A DNA stretch of 64,000 bases, taken from assembly GCF_000695685.1 (NCBI RefSeq), contig NZ_JFFR01000009.1, positions 124,001 to 188,000 on the forward strand. The letters are read 5' to 3'. Origin of the DNA: Vibrio fortis. GTDB taxonomy: Bacteria; Pseudomonadota; Gammaproteobacteria; Enterobacterales; Vibrionaceae. Shown here in pieces: positions 36,663-47,300 of the stretch. The notes beneath the pieces are model-generated. The model had not been told where the DNA came from and searched no databases. It saw only the letters and a program-made list of their open reading frames with translations. Both the position numbers and the translations under genes were made by a program. Numbering within the stretch: position 1 is the first letter of the stretch; every line of letters begins with the position of its first letter.

Positions 36663-37562
36663 CTATTGGGTGATCTTTTCATACAAGAAGTCGATCAATA
36701 CGCGCACTCGGCGGGCTTTTTGTGTGTTTCTGTGGAAATAGAGATAAAGTCCTGCGGTATCTCCCCAATGCTCTTCTAAGACAGGAATTAACTCGCCTGA
36801 CTCGAACAGAGGCTCAACCATTGGTGAGATAATACGCCCAATTCCCAATCCTTTTTTGGCCGCGTCAACCATGAGGTCAGTGTCGTTCACAGTAAGAGCT
36901 GTCGGGATTTTCACATGGACAGTATTACCATTGTCGATCATGGGCAGAGGCGCGACTTTCTTTGAGGTGATAAAGCGATACTGGATTTGTCTATGTTGTG
37001 ACAGCTCACTGATGCTCTGGGGCATGCCGAAAGCAGCGATGTAAGAAGGGGAGGCGAACACGGCTTCTTTAAAGTTTGGAGTCAGTGGTTTGGCGATCAT
37101 ACCTTCTTCGACCTTGTCACCAAAACGAATTCCCAGATCCATACCCTCTTTGAGAATATCGACCGTTCCATCAAAGATAGATATTTCCAACTGTATTTCA
37201 GGAAAGCGCTGGCAAAATTCCACGTATATTGGCTCAAGTAAGTACTGATAGACGAATCTGGGAACGGTGATTGAGACACGCCCTGACGGTGTTCTACTTA
37301 GATCAGCGACGCTTTCGACGGCAAATGAGAGATTGCTGATGGCATCCAAAGTTCTTTCATAAAGTGCATGGCCAGCCTCTGTGAGTTCGACACGACGCGT
37401 GGTACGCGTAAATAGTGGCAGACCTAGCTCACTCTCAAGAGACTTGAGCGCTTGGCTAACCGAGGGGGGAGCAACCTCTAACAGCCTTGCTGCGCCCGAG
37501 ATTGAACCCTCTCGCGCAATCGCATGAAACATAAGTAGTTGATTATACGTTGTTCCCTTCAT
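36663..37562 (-). CDS. LysR-family transcriptional regulator
   Basis: The 299-residue protein has an N-terminal winged helix (REGSISGAARLLEVAPPSVSQALKSLE without its flanks) and a LysR substrate domain. It diverges from the flavodoxin-fold gene at 37712, the classic layout for a LysR activator and its target. The effector is unknown. The 149-base gap contains GTTTA and TAAAC half-sites 15 bases apart (37613-37637). Confidence 0.88.
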   Translation of the reverse strand: MKGTTYNQLLMFHAIAREGSISGAARLLEVAPPSVSQALKSLESELGLPLFTRTTRRVELTEAGHALYERTLDAISNLSFAVESVADLSRTPSGRVSITVPRFVYQYLLEPIYVEFCQRFPEIQLEISIFDGTVDILKEGMDLGIRFGDKVEEGMIAKPLTPNFKEAVFASPSYIAAFGMPQSISELSQHRQIQYRFITSKKVAPLPMIDNGNTVHVKIPTALTVNDTDLMVDAAKKGLGIGRIISPMVEPLFESGELIPVLEEHWGDTAGLYLYFHRNTQKARRVRVLIDFLYEKITQ

Positions 37563-37711
37563 TAGTTGTCTCCTACAGTCATATCAGGTCTATTCTATTT
37601 TAGTTTTTGTTAGTTTATACCTAATAGTTAATTAAACATTAAGCCTCTAAAAATAAACAATAGCGACACGTATGATTTGCTCATCCACCAATGACGATGA
37701 AGAGAATGAAT

Positions 37712-38674
37712 ATGAGCAAAACAGTTGTTATTTCGGGTCACCCGAATTTAGAAGAGTCGTACACAAACACAGTTATTCTCGATACTTTGCAAAATGGATT
37801 GGATGACGTGTCTGTACGTCGTTTAGATACGCTTTATCCGGACTACAAGATCGATGTAGAAGCTGAACAGCAAGCGCTTATTGAAGCGGATGTGATCGTC
37901 CTTCAGTTTCCATTCTACTGGTACTCTGTGCCAGCTCTGATGAAAAAGTGGTTGGACGATGTTATGGCGTTTAGCTTTGCCTATGGTCCTGAAGGTGACA
38001 AGTTAAAAGGTAAAGAATTTTTCTTATCTTTCACTGTTGGTGGTCCATCTGAGTCTTATGATCCACTGGGTTATAACCATTTCACTATTGAGCAGCTCGT
38101 GTTCCCTCTGCAGCAAACAGCGTACCTTGCTGGAGTGAAATACAATAAGCCAGTGTATAGTCACCGAATGGTTTACATTCCAAATGTATACAACGAGTTA
38201 GAAGAGGTACAAGCGCGAGCGAATGACCACGCAGAGCGACTGATTGCCTCAATTCGCCAAGTAACAGAGTCTGACGAAGCTCGCCTGCACCGCTTCGTGG
38301 CAGAGTGGTTTGGTCAATTTGATCAACTCCCAGAGCAAAGCGATTACTTCTTGGAGCATCTTAGTGAAAAAGTTGAGATGACGATGCCGGAAGGTAAGTT
38401 TATCGGTCACTCAGGGTTCGAAGATTGGTACGCGATAGCTCGCGCTACATTCAAGCCAAATTGTGAGCACGATGTAGAGCAGCTTGCGATTAAGAAGGTA
38501 GAACAGGGCTATCAGTTGGATTTACGTATCCGACTAAAGGCAGATACGTACTCAAACTCGTTATTAAAAGGTGAGTCATTAGAGCTTTCGGTCAATGAAA
38601 AATGGCAGTTGTCTCTAGATGATCAAGGCAAGGTAACGATTCATGAGTACTTGGTGACGCCTCTAGTAAGTTAA
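37712..38674 (+). CDS. Flavodoxin-fold NAD(P)H oxidoreductase fused to an NTF2-like domain
   Basis: The 320-residue protein has an N-terminal flavodoxin_2 domain of the quinone-reductase/KefF type (ISGHPNLEES, QFPFYWYSVPALMKKWLD). After about residue 200 comes a domain rich in beta strands with MPEGKFIGHSGFEDWY, which resembles the SnoaL/NTF2-like fold. A two-electron quinone or nitro reductase with an added ligand-binding domain is inferred. The ATG at 37712 is preferred, with GAAGAGA upstream. It is probably controlled by the divergent LysR gene. Confidence 0.75.
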   Translation: MSKTVVISGHPNLEESYTNTVILDTLQNGLDDVSVRRLDTLYPDYKIDVEAEQQALIEADVIVLQFPFYWYSVPALMKKWLDDVMAFSFAYGPEGDKLKGKEFFLSFTVGGPSESYDPLGYNHFTIEQLVFPLQQTAYLAGVKYNKPVYSHRMVYIPNVYNELEEVQARANDHAERLIASIRQVTESDEARLHRFVAEWFGQFDQLPEQSDYFLEHLSEKVEMTMPEGKFIGHSGFEDWYAIARATFKPNCEHDVEQLAIKKVEQGYQLDLRIRLKADTYSNSLLKGESLELSVNEKWQLSLDDQGKVTIHEYLVTPLVS

Positions 38675-38874
38675 ACCCCTATCAATGTTCAATGAAGCAA
38701 ATGGGCTGTAACGGCCTATTTGTTTCATTATCTGACATCACCCAGCGTATCAACGAAGGCAAATCTTCTTCGTTTTTGTCGAATTTCTGTGCCATGGTTT
38801 ATGTGCGCTTGCTACCAATCACATTTCCCTTTCTTATCTTTATCGTGATGCGCATAACAGAATTTAATAAATTC

Positions 38875-38886
38875 GGTAACGTTCCC
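38875..38886. promoter_or_regulatory. ScrR-type operator (distal) before scrY
   Basis: GGTAACGTTCCC is one base off the palindrome GGGAACGTTCCC and two from the copy before scrA. It is 133 bases from the proximal site, a spacing that would allow looping. Confidence 0.6.
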
Positions 38887-38988
38887 GAAATTTATCGATA
38901 TTATCCATCCCAAGGTCACAAGCCAGATGTTTTTCTAAGTATGAATATGCATCAAAACATCGGGTTATTATCTGTTTTCTATTCTTAA

Positions 38989-40428
<1,440 letters not shown>

Positions 40429-40469
40429 TATTAACTTTTACTTAATAAGATACAGTTAATTACTAAGAC

Positions 40470-40503
40470 AAAAATGCCAACCGCAGAGGTTGGCATTTTT
40501 ATT
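40470..40503. terminator. Terminator between scrY and scrR
   Basis: A perfect 12-bp stem, AAAATGCCAACC with GGTTGGCATTTT, followed by T; it can serve both convergent genes. Confidence 0.88.
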
Positions 40504-40568
40504 GAATATTTATTTAGGATGAGAGCGGAAGGATAGCTCTTTCCTTGTTCCCGCTTGTATTGAGTCGT

Positions 40569-41555
40569 TCAGCAAGACTGCCTGTCAATGTTTTGAAAGG
40601 TGAGCACCATCTTACTCATTTCAAACCCTTTATTTGCGATTCTATCTAACAGCAACTTTGCTCCATTTTCTCCCGCTTTATCAAACGCATAGTTGAACGT
40701 TGATAGAGTAGGGGTACAGACTGAAGCGAGTTCATCGTCACCAACACCAAGTACGAAAATATCTTTCCCAGGCTCAAGTTTGGCTTCTTGAATGGCTCTC
40801 ATGGCACCAATCGCAATACGGTCAGTTGCGCAGAATAGGCCGTCTAATTTCGGGAACTTCTCGAGGTGTTCTTTGGCCAGTTCGTAACCTGATTCAATCG
40901 TAAAATCACCTCGGGCATGGAATTTTAATTCGAGGTCATGGTGTTTGAGGGCGTCTTCAAAGCCTTGAGACCTCTGCTTATCTACGGCGATATCGTCGCC
41001 TTGAACGCCAATAAAGCCAAGTGTTTGGCATCCATTACTAACCAAACGGTTTCCAGCTTCAAAGCCAACACGAATATCGTCATGAATGATACTAGGTATG
41101 TTGAACATCGAGCCATCTTGACCGACCAACACCACTGGAACAGCAGAGTTTTGAATTGCTTTTACAAGCGTTTTATCTAGGTGAGTTGCGTAGAGAATAA
41201 TCCCTTCCACTCGCTTCTGATTAAAGATATGGATGTATTCCAACTCTTTTTGATGTGCTTGATGGGTACTGGCCAACAATACGTGTTTGCCCGCTTGCTC
41301 CAGTACAGCCGTTAAGCCGTCAACGCCTTGTGATGTAGCGTGAGAGGAGACGCGTGGAACGATCACACCAACAAGGTTTGTTTTGCTAGATTTGAGGTCT
41401 TTGGCGACTTGATTAGGAACATAGCCACACTCTTTTACGGCCTTGCGAACCTTGATCTTGGTGGCCTCTTTGACGCCATACTCATCATTAATAACACGTG
41501 AAACTGTCGACTTTGAGACGCCAGCTAGAAGTGCAACATCATGCAGACTTGCCAT
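40569..41555 (-). CDS. scrR: LacI-family sucrose operon repressor ScrR
   Basis: The 328-residue repressor has a LacI-type helix-turn-helix (LHDVALLAGVSKSTVSRVIN) and a sugar-binding sensor domain (GVIVPRVSSH, LFCATDRIAIGAM). It is divergent from scrA. Operators occur before scrA, scrY and, in weaker form, before itself at 41581. Confidence 0.9.
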   Translation of the reverse strand: MASLHDVALLAGVSKSTVSRVINDEYGVKEATKIKVRKAVKECGYVPNQVAKDLKSSKTNLVGVIVPRVSSHATSQGVDGLTAVLEQAGKHVLLASTHQAHQKELEYIHIFNQKRVEGIILYATHLDKTLVKAIQNSAVPVVLVGQDGSMFNIPSIIHDDIRVGFEAGNRLVSNGCQTLGFIGVQGDDIAVDKQRSQGFEDALKHHDLELKFHARGDFTIESGYELAKEHLEKFPKLDGLFCATDRIAIGAMRAIQEAKLEPGKDIFVLGVGDDELASVCTPTLSTFNYAFDKAGENGAKLLLDRIANKGFEMSKMVLTFQNIDRQSC

Positions 41556-41580
41556 TCACACTATCCATTTATTTATTTTT

Positions 41581-41592
41581 GGGATTGTTTGC
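41581..41592. promoter_or_regulatory. Weak ScrR operator before scrR
   Basis: GGGATTGTTTGC differs at two positions from the scrY proximal site and lies 26 bases before scrR, suggesting weak autoregulation. Confidence 0.5.
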
Positions 41593-41732
41593 AAAGAGAT
41601 GAGACTCATTGCTTAAGTTATTGGGGATTTTAACCCTGTCGGAATCATTTAGGGAGATAATTTAAAGATCTTTCTCACACTCTTGAGCAGATATCTTTGA
41701 TCATTTGTTAGTAATCAGCAAAAATTCTTTTT

Positions 41733-41744
41733 GCAAACGTTCCC
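41733..41744. promoter_or_regulatory. ScrR operator before scrA
   Basis: GCAAACGTTCCC lies 45 bases before the scrA start and matches the scrY proximal site exactly on the opposite strand. Confidence 0.8.
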
Positions 41745-41788
41745 GAAAAATTCGAAAGGCTCAAATTAATAATCCAATGGGGTATGAA

Positions 41789-43228
41789 ATGAATTATCCA
41801 GCAGTAGCCAAAGAGCTGTTAACTCTATTAGGTGGCAAGAGCAATATTACCGCTCTCGCACACTGTGCAACGCGCTTGCGCCTTGCCGTAGCCGATGAAT
41901 CAAAAATTGACGAGCAAGCCATCGATAATCTTGATGGGGTCAAAGGTCAGTTCAAAGTAGCGGGTCAATACCAAATCATTTTCGGTTCGGGAATCGTTAA
42001 CCAAGTTTACGCCGAGATGGCGAAGTTAACTGGCATGAGTGAGATGTCGACCAATGACGTCGCATCTGCAGGTGCCAACAAACAGAATATTGTGCAAAGA
42101 GCGGTAAAGGGACTCTCTGACATTTTCGTTCCGATTATCCCAGCAATTGTTGCTGGTGGTTTGTTGATGGGTATTTATAACTTATTAACAGCACAAGGTT
42201 TGTTTATTGATGGTCAATCTCTAATTGACGCTAACCCAGGGTTAACTGACCTTGCGAATATGATCAATACCTTCGCTAATGCTCCTTTTGTTTACTTACC
42301 TATTTTATTAGCGTTCTCGGCAAGCAAGAAGTTTGGCGGTAATCCATATCTAGGTGCAGCATTAGGTATGCTGATGGTTCACCCAGAACTGCTCAATGGT
42401 TGGGGCTTCGGTGGTGCTGCTGTTTCAGGCAACATTCCTGTTTGGAACATCATGGGCTTTGAAATCCAGAAGGTTGGCTATCAAGGCTCAGTACTTCCAG
42501 TTCTTGTGTCAGCATTTATTCTGGCTAAGGTCGAGCTTGGTCTACGTAAAGTGATTCCGTCAGTACTGGATAACCTTTTAACACCGCTATTGGCCATATT
42601 TATCACGGGTTTACTGACGTTCACCGTTGTTGGTCCGTTTACACGTGATATCGGCTTCCTACTAGGTGATGGCCTAAACTGGCTTTACAACTCTGCTGGC
42701 TTTGTTGGTGGTGCGGTATTTGGCTTTATTTATGCGCCGTTTGTTATTACCGGTATGCATCACAGCTTTATCGCAATTGAAACACAGCTGCTTGCTGATA
42801 TTGCAATCACTGGCGGTACATTTATCTTTCCAATTGCAGCAATGTCTAACGTATCTCAAGGTGCTGCAGCACTTGCAGTTGGCGTCATGAGCAAAGACAA
42901 AAAGATGAAAGGGATTGCGATTCCATCTGGTGTCACCGGTCTACTGGGTATTACCGAACCTGCTATGTTCGGTGTAAACCTAAAACTGCGTTACCCGTTC
43001 ATCGCCGCTGTGTGTGCAGCAGCTCTATCGAGTGCCTTTATTACAATGTTCAATGTGAAAGCGCAGGCACTAGGTGCAGCGGGCTTACCGGGCATTATCT
43101 CAATTTCTCCTGAGCATATTGGCTACTACATTGTTGGTATGATCATCGCGTTTATTACGGCGTTTGCACTGACAGTTGTTCTTGGTATGCGTGAACAGGT
43201 AAAGCAAAACCGTAAGGCAACCGCTTAG
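41789..43228 (+). CDS. scrA: PTS sucrose-specific EIIBC
   Basis: The 479-residue protein imports and phosphorylates sucrose to sucrose 6-phosphate. The IIB domain carries the phosphorylated Cys26 in AHCATRLRLAV. The IIC domain has the glucose/sucrose-family segment GMHHSFIAIE and IPSGVTGLLGITEPAMFGVNL, including GITEP. No IIA domain is fused, so it needs the general IIA-Glc encoded elsewhere. GGGG six bases before the ATG at 41789 fixes the start. A strong terminator follows before scrK. Confidence 0.95.
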   Translation: MNYPAVAKELLTLLGGKSNITALAHCATRLRLAVADESKIDEQAIDNLDGVKGQFKVAGQYQIIFGSGIVNQVYAEMAKLTGMSEMSTNDVASAGANKQNIVQRAVKGLSDIFVPIIPAIVAGGLLMGIYNLLTAQGLFIDGQSLIDANPGLTDLANMINTFANAPFVYLPILLAFSASKKFGGNPYLGAALGMLMVHPELLNGWGFGGAAVSGNIPVWNIMGFEIQKVGYQGSVLPVLVSAFILAKVELGLRKVIPSVLDNLLTPLLAIFITGLLTFTVVGPFTRDIGFLLGDGLNWLYNSAGFVGGAVFGFIYAPFVITGMHHSFIAIETQLLADIAITGGTFIFPIAAMSNVSQGAAALAVGVMSKDKKMKGIAIPSGVTGLLGITEPAMFGVNLKLRYPFIAAVCAAALSSAFITMFNVKAQALGAAGLPGIISISPEHIGYYIVGMIIAFITAFALTVVLGMREQVKQNRKATA

Positions 43229-43289
43229 ATTTTGAACTCCTTAAGGGTGGGGTTCCCCCAATTCCACTTCTTTTCCTAAATTGTTGGGG

Positions 43290-43330
43290 CGCTAGCCAAG
43301 CATCTTATCTTGGCTAGCCTTTTTGTTTTT
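43290..43330 (+). terminator. Terminator between scrA and scrK
   Basis: A perfect 10-bp stem, GCTAGCCAAG with CTTGGCTAGC, is followed by CTTTTTGTTTTT. It should reduce read-through into scrKB. Confidence 0.9.
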
Positions 43331-43394
43331 TCATTGATATAGGCAACGAGACGTCGCCGCTTATTTATCAATATGTTTGTTTAAGGTAAGTATG

Positions 43395-44327
43395 ATGAAT
43401 CAAGTATGGGTAACAGGTGATGCTGTTGTTGACTTAATTCCCGACTCGGACTCGACGCTACTGAAATGCCCTGGTGGGGCTCCTGCTAATGTCGCAGTTG
43501 CCGTTTCTCGTCTCTCGGGCAAAAGTGCTTTCTTTGGGCGAGTTGGAGATGATCCGTTTGGTCGTTTTATGAAAGCGACGCTGACTAAAGAAAATGTAAA
43601 TGCCGATTTTTTGGTTCAAGACCCAACACAAAGAACATCAACAGTAGTGGTTGACTTGGATGATGACGGTGAGCGCAGCTTTACTTTTATGGTTAAGCCA
43701 AGCGCGGATCAGTTTATGGTCAACGATGATATTCCAAGCTTTCAACAAGGCGATTGGTTGCATGTCTGCTCTATTTCTCTTGCTAATGAACCAAGCAGAA
43801 GCAGCACATTTGAAGCAATTGATAGAATTAAACGCGTCGGTGGCTATGTGAGTTTCGACCCAAACTTACGTGAAGAGGTATGGGCGAATCCGACTGAAAT
43901 AAAAAGTACGGTCATGAAAGCTGTGGCACTGGCTGATGTCGTCAAGTTCTCTGAAGAGGAATTAGTGTTTTTGACAGGCTCTCAATCGGTTGAACAAGGT
44001 CTAAATGCTATCGCTGATTTTGACAATACGCTCATTTTGGTTACGCAAGGTGCCAAGGGAGTGTGGCGAATCTTTGAAGGTTCAGGAAAGCGAGTAACAG
44101 GTCAAGTCGTACAGCCAGTTGATACGACTGGTGCTGGTGACGCCTTTGTCGGTGGCCTGCTCGCAAGACTTTCTCAACAGCAACATTGGGATAATTTCGC
44201 CACGATTGATAAAGCGATCGAGTGGGCAAATGGTTGCGGTGCTCTTGCAACAACCCAAAAAGGTGCCATGACTGCACTCCCTACCCAAGAAGAACTTATT
44301 CAGTTCATCCACTGCGCACAGTCGTAG
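43395..44327 (+). CDS. scrK: Fructokinase
   Basis: The 310-residue PfkB-family kinase phosphorylates the fructose released by ScrB. It has the N-terminal CPGGAPANVAVAVSRL, with the GG pair of the sugar site, and C-terminal DTTGAGDAFVGGLL with the catalytic Asp. AAGG seven bases upstream supports the ATG at 43395; 43392 is an alternative. It is 23 bases before scrB, forming an scrKB unit. Confidence 0.93.
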   Translation: MNQVWVTGDAVVDLIPDSDSTLLKCPGGAPANVAVAVSRLSGKSAFFGRVGDDPFGRFMKATLTKENVNADFLVQDPTQRTSTVVVDLDDDGERSFTFMVKPSADQFMVNDDIPSFQQGDWLHVCSISLANEPSRSSTFEAIDRIKRVGGYVSFDPNLREEVWANPTEIKSTVMKAVALADVVKFSEEELVFLTGSQSVEQGLNAIADFDNTLILVTQGAKGVWRIFEGSGKRVTGQVVQPVDTTGAGDAFVGGLLARLSQQQHWDNFATIDKAIEWANGCGALATTQKGAMTALPTQEELIQFIHCAQS

Positions 44328-44350
44328 TCAACGAGACTTGAGAACAATGC

Positions 44351-45796
44351 ATGAATGTAAATAGTAATTGGACTGTGGAACAAAGGTACCGCCGTTTAGA
44401 ACAGATTACATCGCACGAAGTGGCTGAAATGGAGAGTGCTCGCGTTGCGGATTCTGGTTTTCCTAGTTATCACATAGCCCCAAAATTTGGTTTACTGAAC
44501 GATCCAAATGGTCTTTGCTATTTCAATGGTGAACACCATATTTTCTATCAATGGACCCCGGTTGGTCCTGTTCATGGCATGAAATATTGGTACCACCTAT
44601 CAACCAAAGATTTTGTTCATTTCACGGATCATGGAGTAGGACTAGAGCCCGGTGACGATTACGACTCGCACGGTGTCTATTCGGGAGGGGCGCTTGTCGA
44701 TAACGAGCAAGCTTTGCTTTTCTTTACTGGTAACAAACGCGATGAAGATTGGATCCGAGAGCCTACTCAGTGTTTCGCAACCATGACGGCAGAAGGTACG
44801 ATAGAGAAGCAGGGCGTGATTATTGAAAATGACCACTACACTGAGCATTTTCGAGACCCTAAGGTATGGAAAAAGGATGACCAGTACTTCATGGTCGTGG
44901 GCGCTCAAACTCCAGCTGAACGTGGTTCAATGGTGCTTTATCAAAGTCCAGATTTGGAGACTTGGCAACATAAAGGGCCGATAAAAACTCGTTACCAAGA
45001 CTTCGGTTACATGTGGGAATGTCCTGATTTTTTTGAAATTGATGGCAAGTCAATCATGCTGTTTTCTCCACAAGGTGTGTCATCCAGCAATGCTTACGAT
45101 TTTAAAAATATTTACTCGGTCGCCTACATTATTGGTGACAGATTGAACCTTGAGTCAATGGAACTTGAAGGACACCAAGATATCATTCAACCTGACTATG
45201 GCTTTGATTTCTATGCACCTCAGACCTATTTAGATGAACAAGGTCGCCGTATTTTGATTGCTTGGATTGGGTTACCTGACATCGACGCGCCATCGGTAAA
45301 GAATCAGTGGGCAGGTATGCTGTCATTACCACGTGAACTTCGCCTAGAAGAGGGCTACCTAGTTCAATCACCTGTCGCTGAGATCGATGAGTTGAAAGGG
45401 AAGAAAGAAGTCTTCTCTGGAACACACGTGCTGAATCAAACAAGTTTTATGCTTCGTTTAGAGCTCGAAAGCGATGAGTTTTCTTTAGAGTTAAGAAATG
45501 AGCGTGGCGACAAGGTGATCTTTAGTGCTGACGAAAATGAATTTACTCTCGATCGCAGTCAAATGTCTCAGAACTATGCTCAAGAATTTGGAGATGTGCG
45601 AAAAGCACCGAGGTTGAGCAAAAGGCAGGTGATTGTCGTATATGTTGATAATTCGGTGATGGAGATTTTCATCAATGGTGGTAGACATACTATGACCAGT
45701 CGTTTCTTCATTGATGATCTACAGTTGGTCTCTGAGCAAGGTATAGCGCGAGCTTGTTATTATTCAATGCAACCTGTGACCGGATTGTTCGATTAG
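44351..45796 (+). CDS. scrB: Sucrose-6-phosphate hydrolase (GH32)
   Basis: The 481-residue cytoplasmic enzyme splits sucrose 6-phosphate into glucose 6-phosphate and fructose. The GH32 marks are NDPNG at residues 50-54 (nucleophile Asp51), FRDPKVW for the transition-state Asp, and WECPDFF with the acid/base Glu. No signal peptide is present, consistent with the PTS route. The C-terminal beta-sandwich is complete. Confidence 0.95.
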   Translation: MNVNSNWTVEQRYRRLEQITSHEVAEMESARVADSGFPSYHIAPKFGLLNDPNGLCYFNGEHHIFYQWTPVGPVHGMKYWYHLSTKDFVHFTDHGVGLEPGDDYDSHGVYSGGALVDNEQALLFFTGNKRDEDWIREPTQCFATMTAEGTIEKQGVIIENDHYTEHFRDPKVWKKDDQYFMVVGAQTPAERGSMVLYQSPDLETWQHKGPIKTRYQDFGYMWECPDFFEIDGKSIMLFSPQGVSSSNAYDFKNIYSVAYIIGDRLNLESMELEGHQDIIQPDYGFDFYAPQTYLDEQGRRILIAWIGLPDIDAPSVKNQWAGMLSLPRELRLEEGYLVQSPVAEIDELKGKKEVFSGTHVLNQTSFMLRLELESDEFSLELRNERGDKVIFSADENEFTLDRSQMSQNYAQEFGDVRKAPRLSKRQVIVVYVDNSVMEIFINGGRHTMTSRFFIDDLQLVSEQGIARACYYSMQPVTGLFD

Positions 45797-45845
45797 AAAA
45801 GTACTGACGAAAGCCTTCATCATCAACTCATATAATCGCATTGAT

Positions 45846-45884
45846 AATGACCTTCAAGCCATCATGTTTGAAGGTCATTTTTGC
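45846..45884 (+). terminator. Terminator after scrB
   Basis: A 12-bp stem, AATGACCTTCAA with TTGAAGGTCATT, is followed by TTTGC. Confidence 0.85.
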
Positions 45885-45905
45885 TCTATGACATTAAATA
45901 GAGCG

Positions 45906-46955
45906 TTATTTTCCGTTTAACTTCAACGCTGAGAAGGTCACGCTGTTGTAGTCACCGTTCTTCTTGTCTGTTGCGAAGTCACCTGTACCTGCACAACCAG
46001 GTCCCCAAATTGGATGGGAATCGTTCACGCTACATTGACCGTACGCGCCGGCTTTAAAGTAGAAGTCATCTTCAGCGTAACCTGTAGGGAAGTCTTTCTC
46101 ATCAATCCCTTTGCTTAGGTCAATTTCGTATCTCACCGTGTCATGACGTGCGGTTTCAAAGGTCAGATACATCATGGTCTCTTTTACTTCAACACGGTAG
46201 CTAAACTCTTCACCCAACTTGATGCCCGCCTTGCCAGGCTCTTGTTGGTTCTCCCAAGTGTTGCCCCAAACTGGGTAAGCGATATCAGCACGGTTTGGAT
46301 CTTTCTTCGCTAGGTTACGCTCGTAGTTCCAGAATACAGAGCCGTACTCATGCCCCGGAAATTTTTTATAGAAGATTTTTAATGGTTCGTTACCGTGCCC
46401 GTAGCCTGTTTTGGCTTTGATGAGTTCATTGTGTTTCTTGGCGTGGATTTGTCCTACAACAACAGAGTGTGCAGGGTACTTCTCTGGATGTTTAGCATTG
46501 ATGGATACATGGTCGACCTTAAGAGTCGCCTCGAGTGTTCCGCCAACGGCGCTGTATTCATCCGCTTGAGGGTGGCTAGAGAGTGCCCATTGATTGAGTT
46601 TGCCGTCGGTAAGAATGTTGTCAAAGTTAGCGCCGCGCGGCATTTGGCGTAGTTCTGAACGAGCGTTCTTAGAGTTCTTGGTTGTGATCGCCTTGTTGTG
46701 TACTTCAAACACAAGGTGTCCATCTTCGTTCAGGAAGAAAAAGTTCTCATGAGAGTAGCTCATCATTGCGACGCCTTCGATCTCGTCGATGCGCCCATCT
46801 TCATTGATGTCAGAAGGAATCGTGATCTTCCAGTTTCGCATGTCAAACTTATCGGCAGGGACGGCGTGGGATACACCATTGTTAACCACTTCAGCCATAG
46901 CAGCTAAAGGCATAGACAACAGTACAGATGCAGCAATTAGGGTTCTTCTGTTCAT
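45906..46955 (-). CDS. Alginate lyase, polysaccharide lyase family 7, secreted
   Basis: The 349-residue protein has a signal peptide (MNRRTLIAASVLLSMPLAAMA). A PL7 jelly roll follows with the three conserved segments: ARSELRQM, VVGQIHAKK and YFKAGAYGQ. The QIH form of the middle motif is usual in lyases that attack guluronate-containing alginate. It cleaves alginate outside the cytoplasm or in the periplasm. An EF-hand-like DINEDGRIDEIEG near residue 50 may bind calcium. No other alginate genes adjoin it. Confidence 0.93.
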   Translation of the reverse strand: MNRRTLIAASVLLSMPLAAMAEVVNNGVSHAVPADKFDMRNWKITIPSDINEDGRIDEIEGVAMMSYSHENFFFLNEDGHLVFEVHNKAITTKNSKNARSELRQMPRGANFDNILTDGKLNQWALSSHPQADEYSAVGGTLEATLKVDHVSINAKHPEKYPAHSVVVGQIHAKKHNELIKAKTGYGHGNEPLKIFYKKFPGHEYGSVFWNYERNLAKKDPNRADIAYPVWGNTWENQQEPGKAGIKLGEEFSYRVEVKETMMYLTFETARHDTVRYEIDLSKGIDEKDFPTGYAEDDFYFKAGAYGQCSVNDSHPIWGPGCAGTGDFATDKKNGDYNSVTFSALKLNGK

Positions 46956-47300
46956 TATTGGTACTCTTATTATGTAATATTGTCATACATAATAATTATC
47001 ATTGAAACAAGAGAAAGGCTTGATCGCCCTATGTGTAAATAAGATCACATTTTTCTTGGGATTTAATGGGGTCACTGTGAGGGCTGTCTGACTGTCCATA
47101 CTCTCGATAGGAATGACTATTAAAGCTCACTAACAAGCTCATCAATAAACCATACAAAGAGTTACAACCTTATATTGGTTATGTTATAACGTAACATTGA
47201 ATTGAGCGTTAGCACCTTTGTTGTCTTGAAGAGGGGCACCAATAGTCTAGTGGTCATTGCAACCCAACCTTTAACAATGACAAGGAGCTTGTTAAATACT
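46956..47300. other. Divergent promoter region alginate lyase / zinc-response operon
   Basis: About 345 bases containing a Zur-like box at 47181-47197. The part next to the lyase is A+T-rich with no convincing operator. Confidence 0.5.
47181..47197. promoter_or_regulatory. Zur box before the low-zinc operon
   Basis: ATGTTATAACGTAACAT has ATGTTA and TAACAT arms around five bases, agreeing with the gammaproteobacterial Zur core TGTTA-N5-TAACA. It is 104 bases before the dihydroorotase start. Confidence 0.82.

Noticed and set aside
38844..38859. CRP-like CGTGA-N6-TAACA before scrY
   Set aside because: Both half-sites have mismatches, so it cannot be told from background by eye.
38692..38988. 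98-codon open frame between the flavodoxin-fold gene and scrY
   Set aside because: No ribosome site or recognisable domain. It overlaps a terminator-like repeat and a ScrR operator.
46976..47003. A+T-rich Fur-like sequence before the alginate lyase
   Set aside because: The match to the Fur consensus is too weak, and no symmetry stands out from the local A+T richness.
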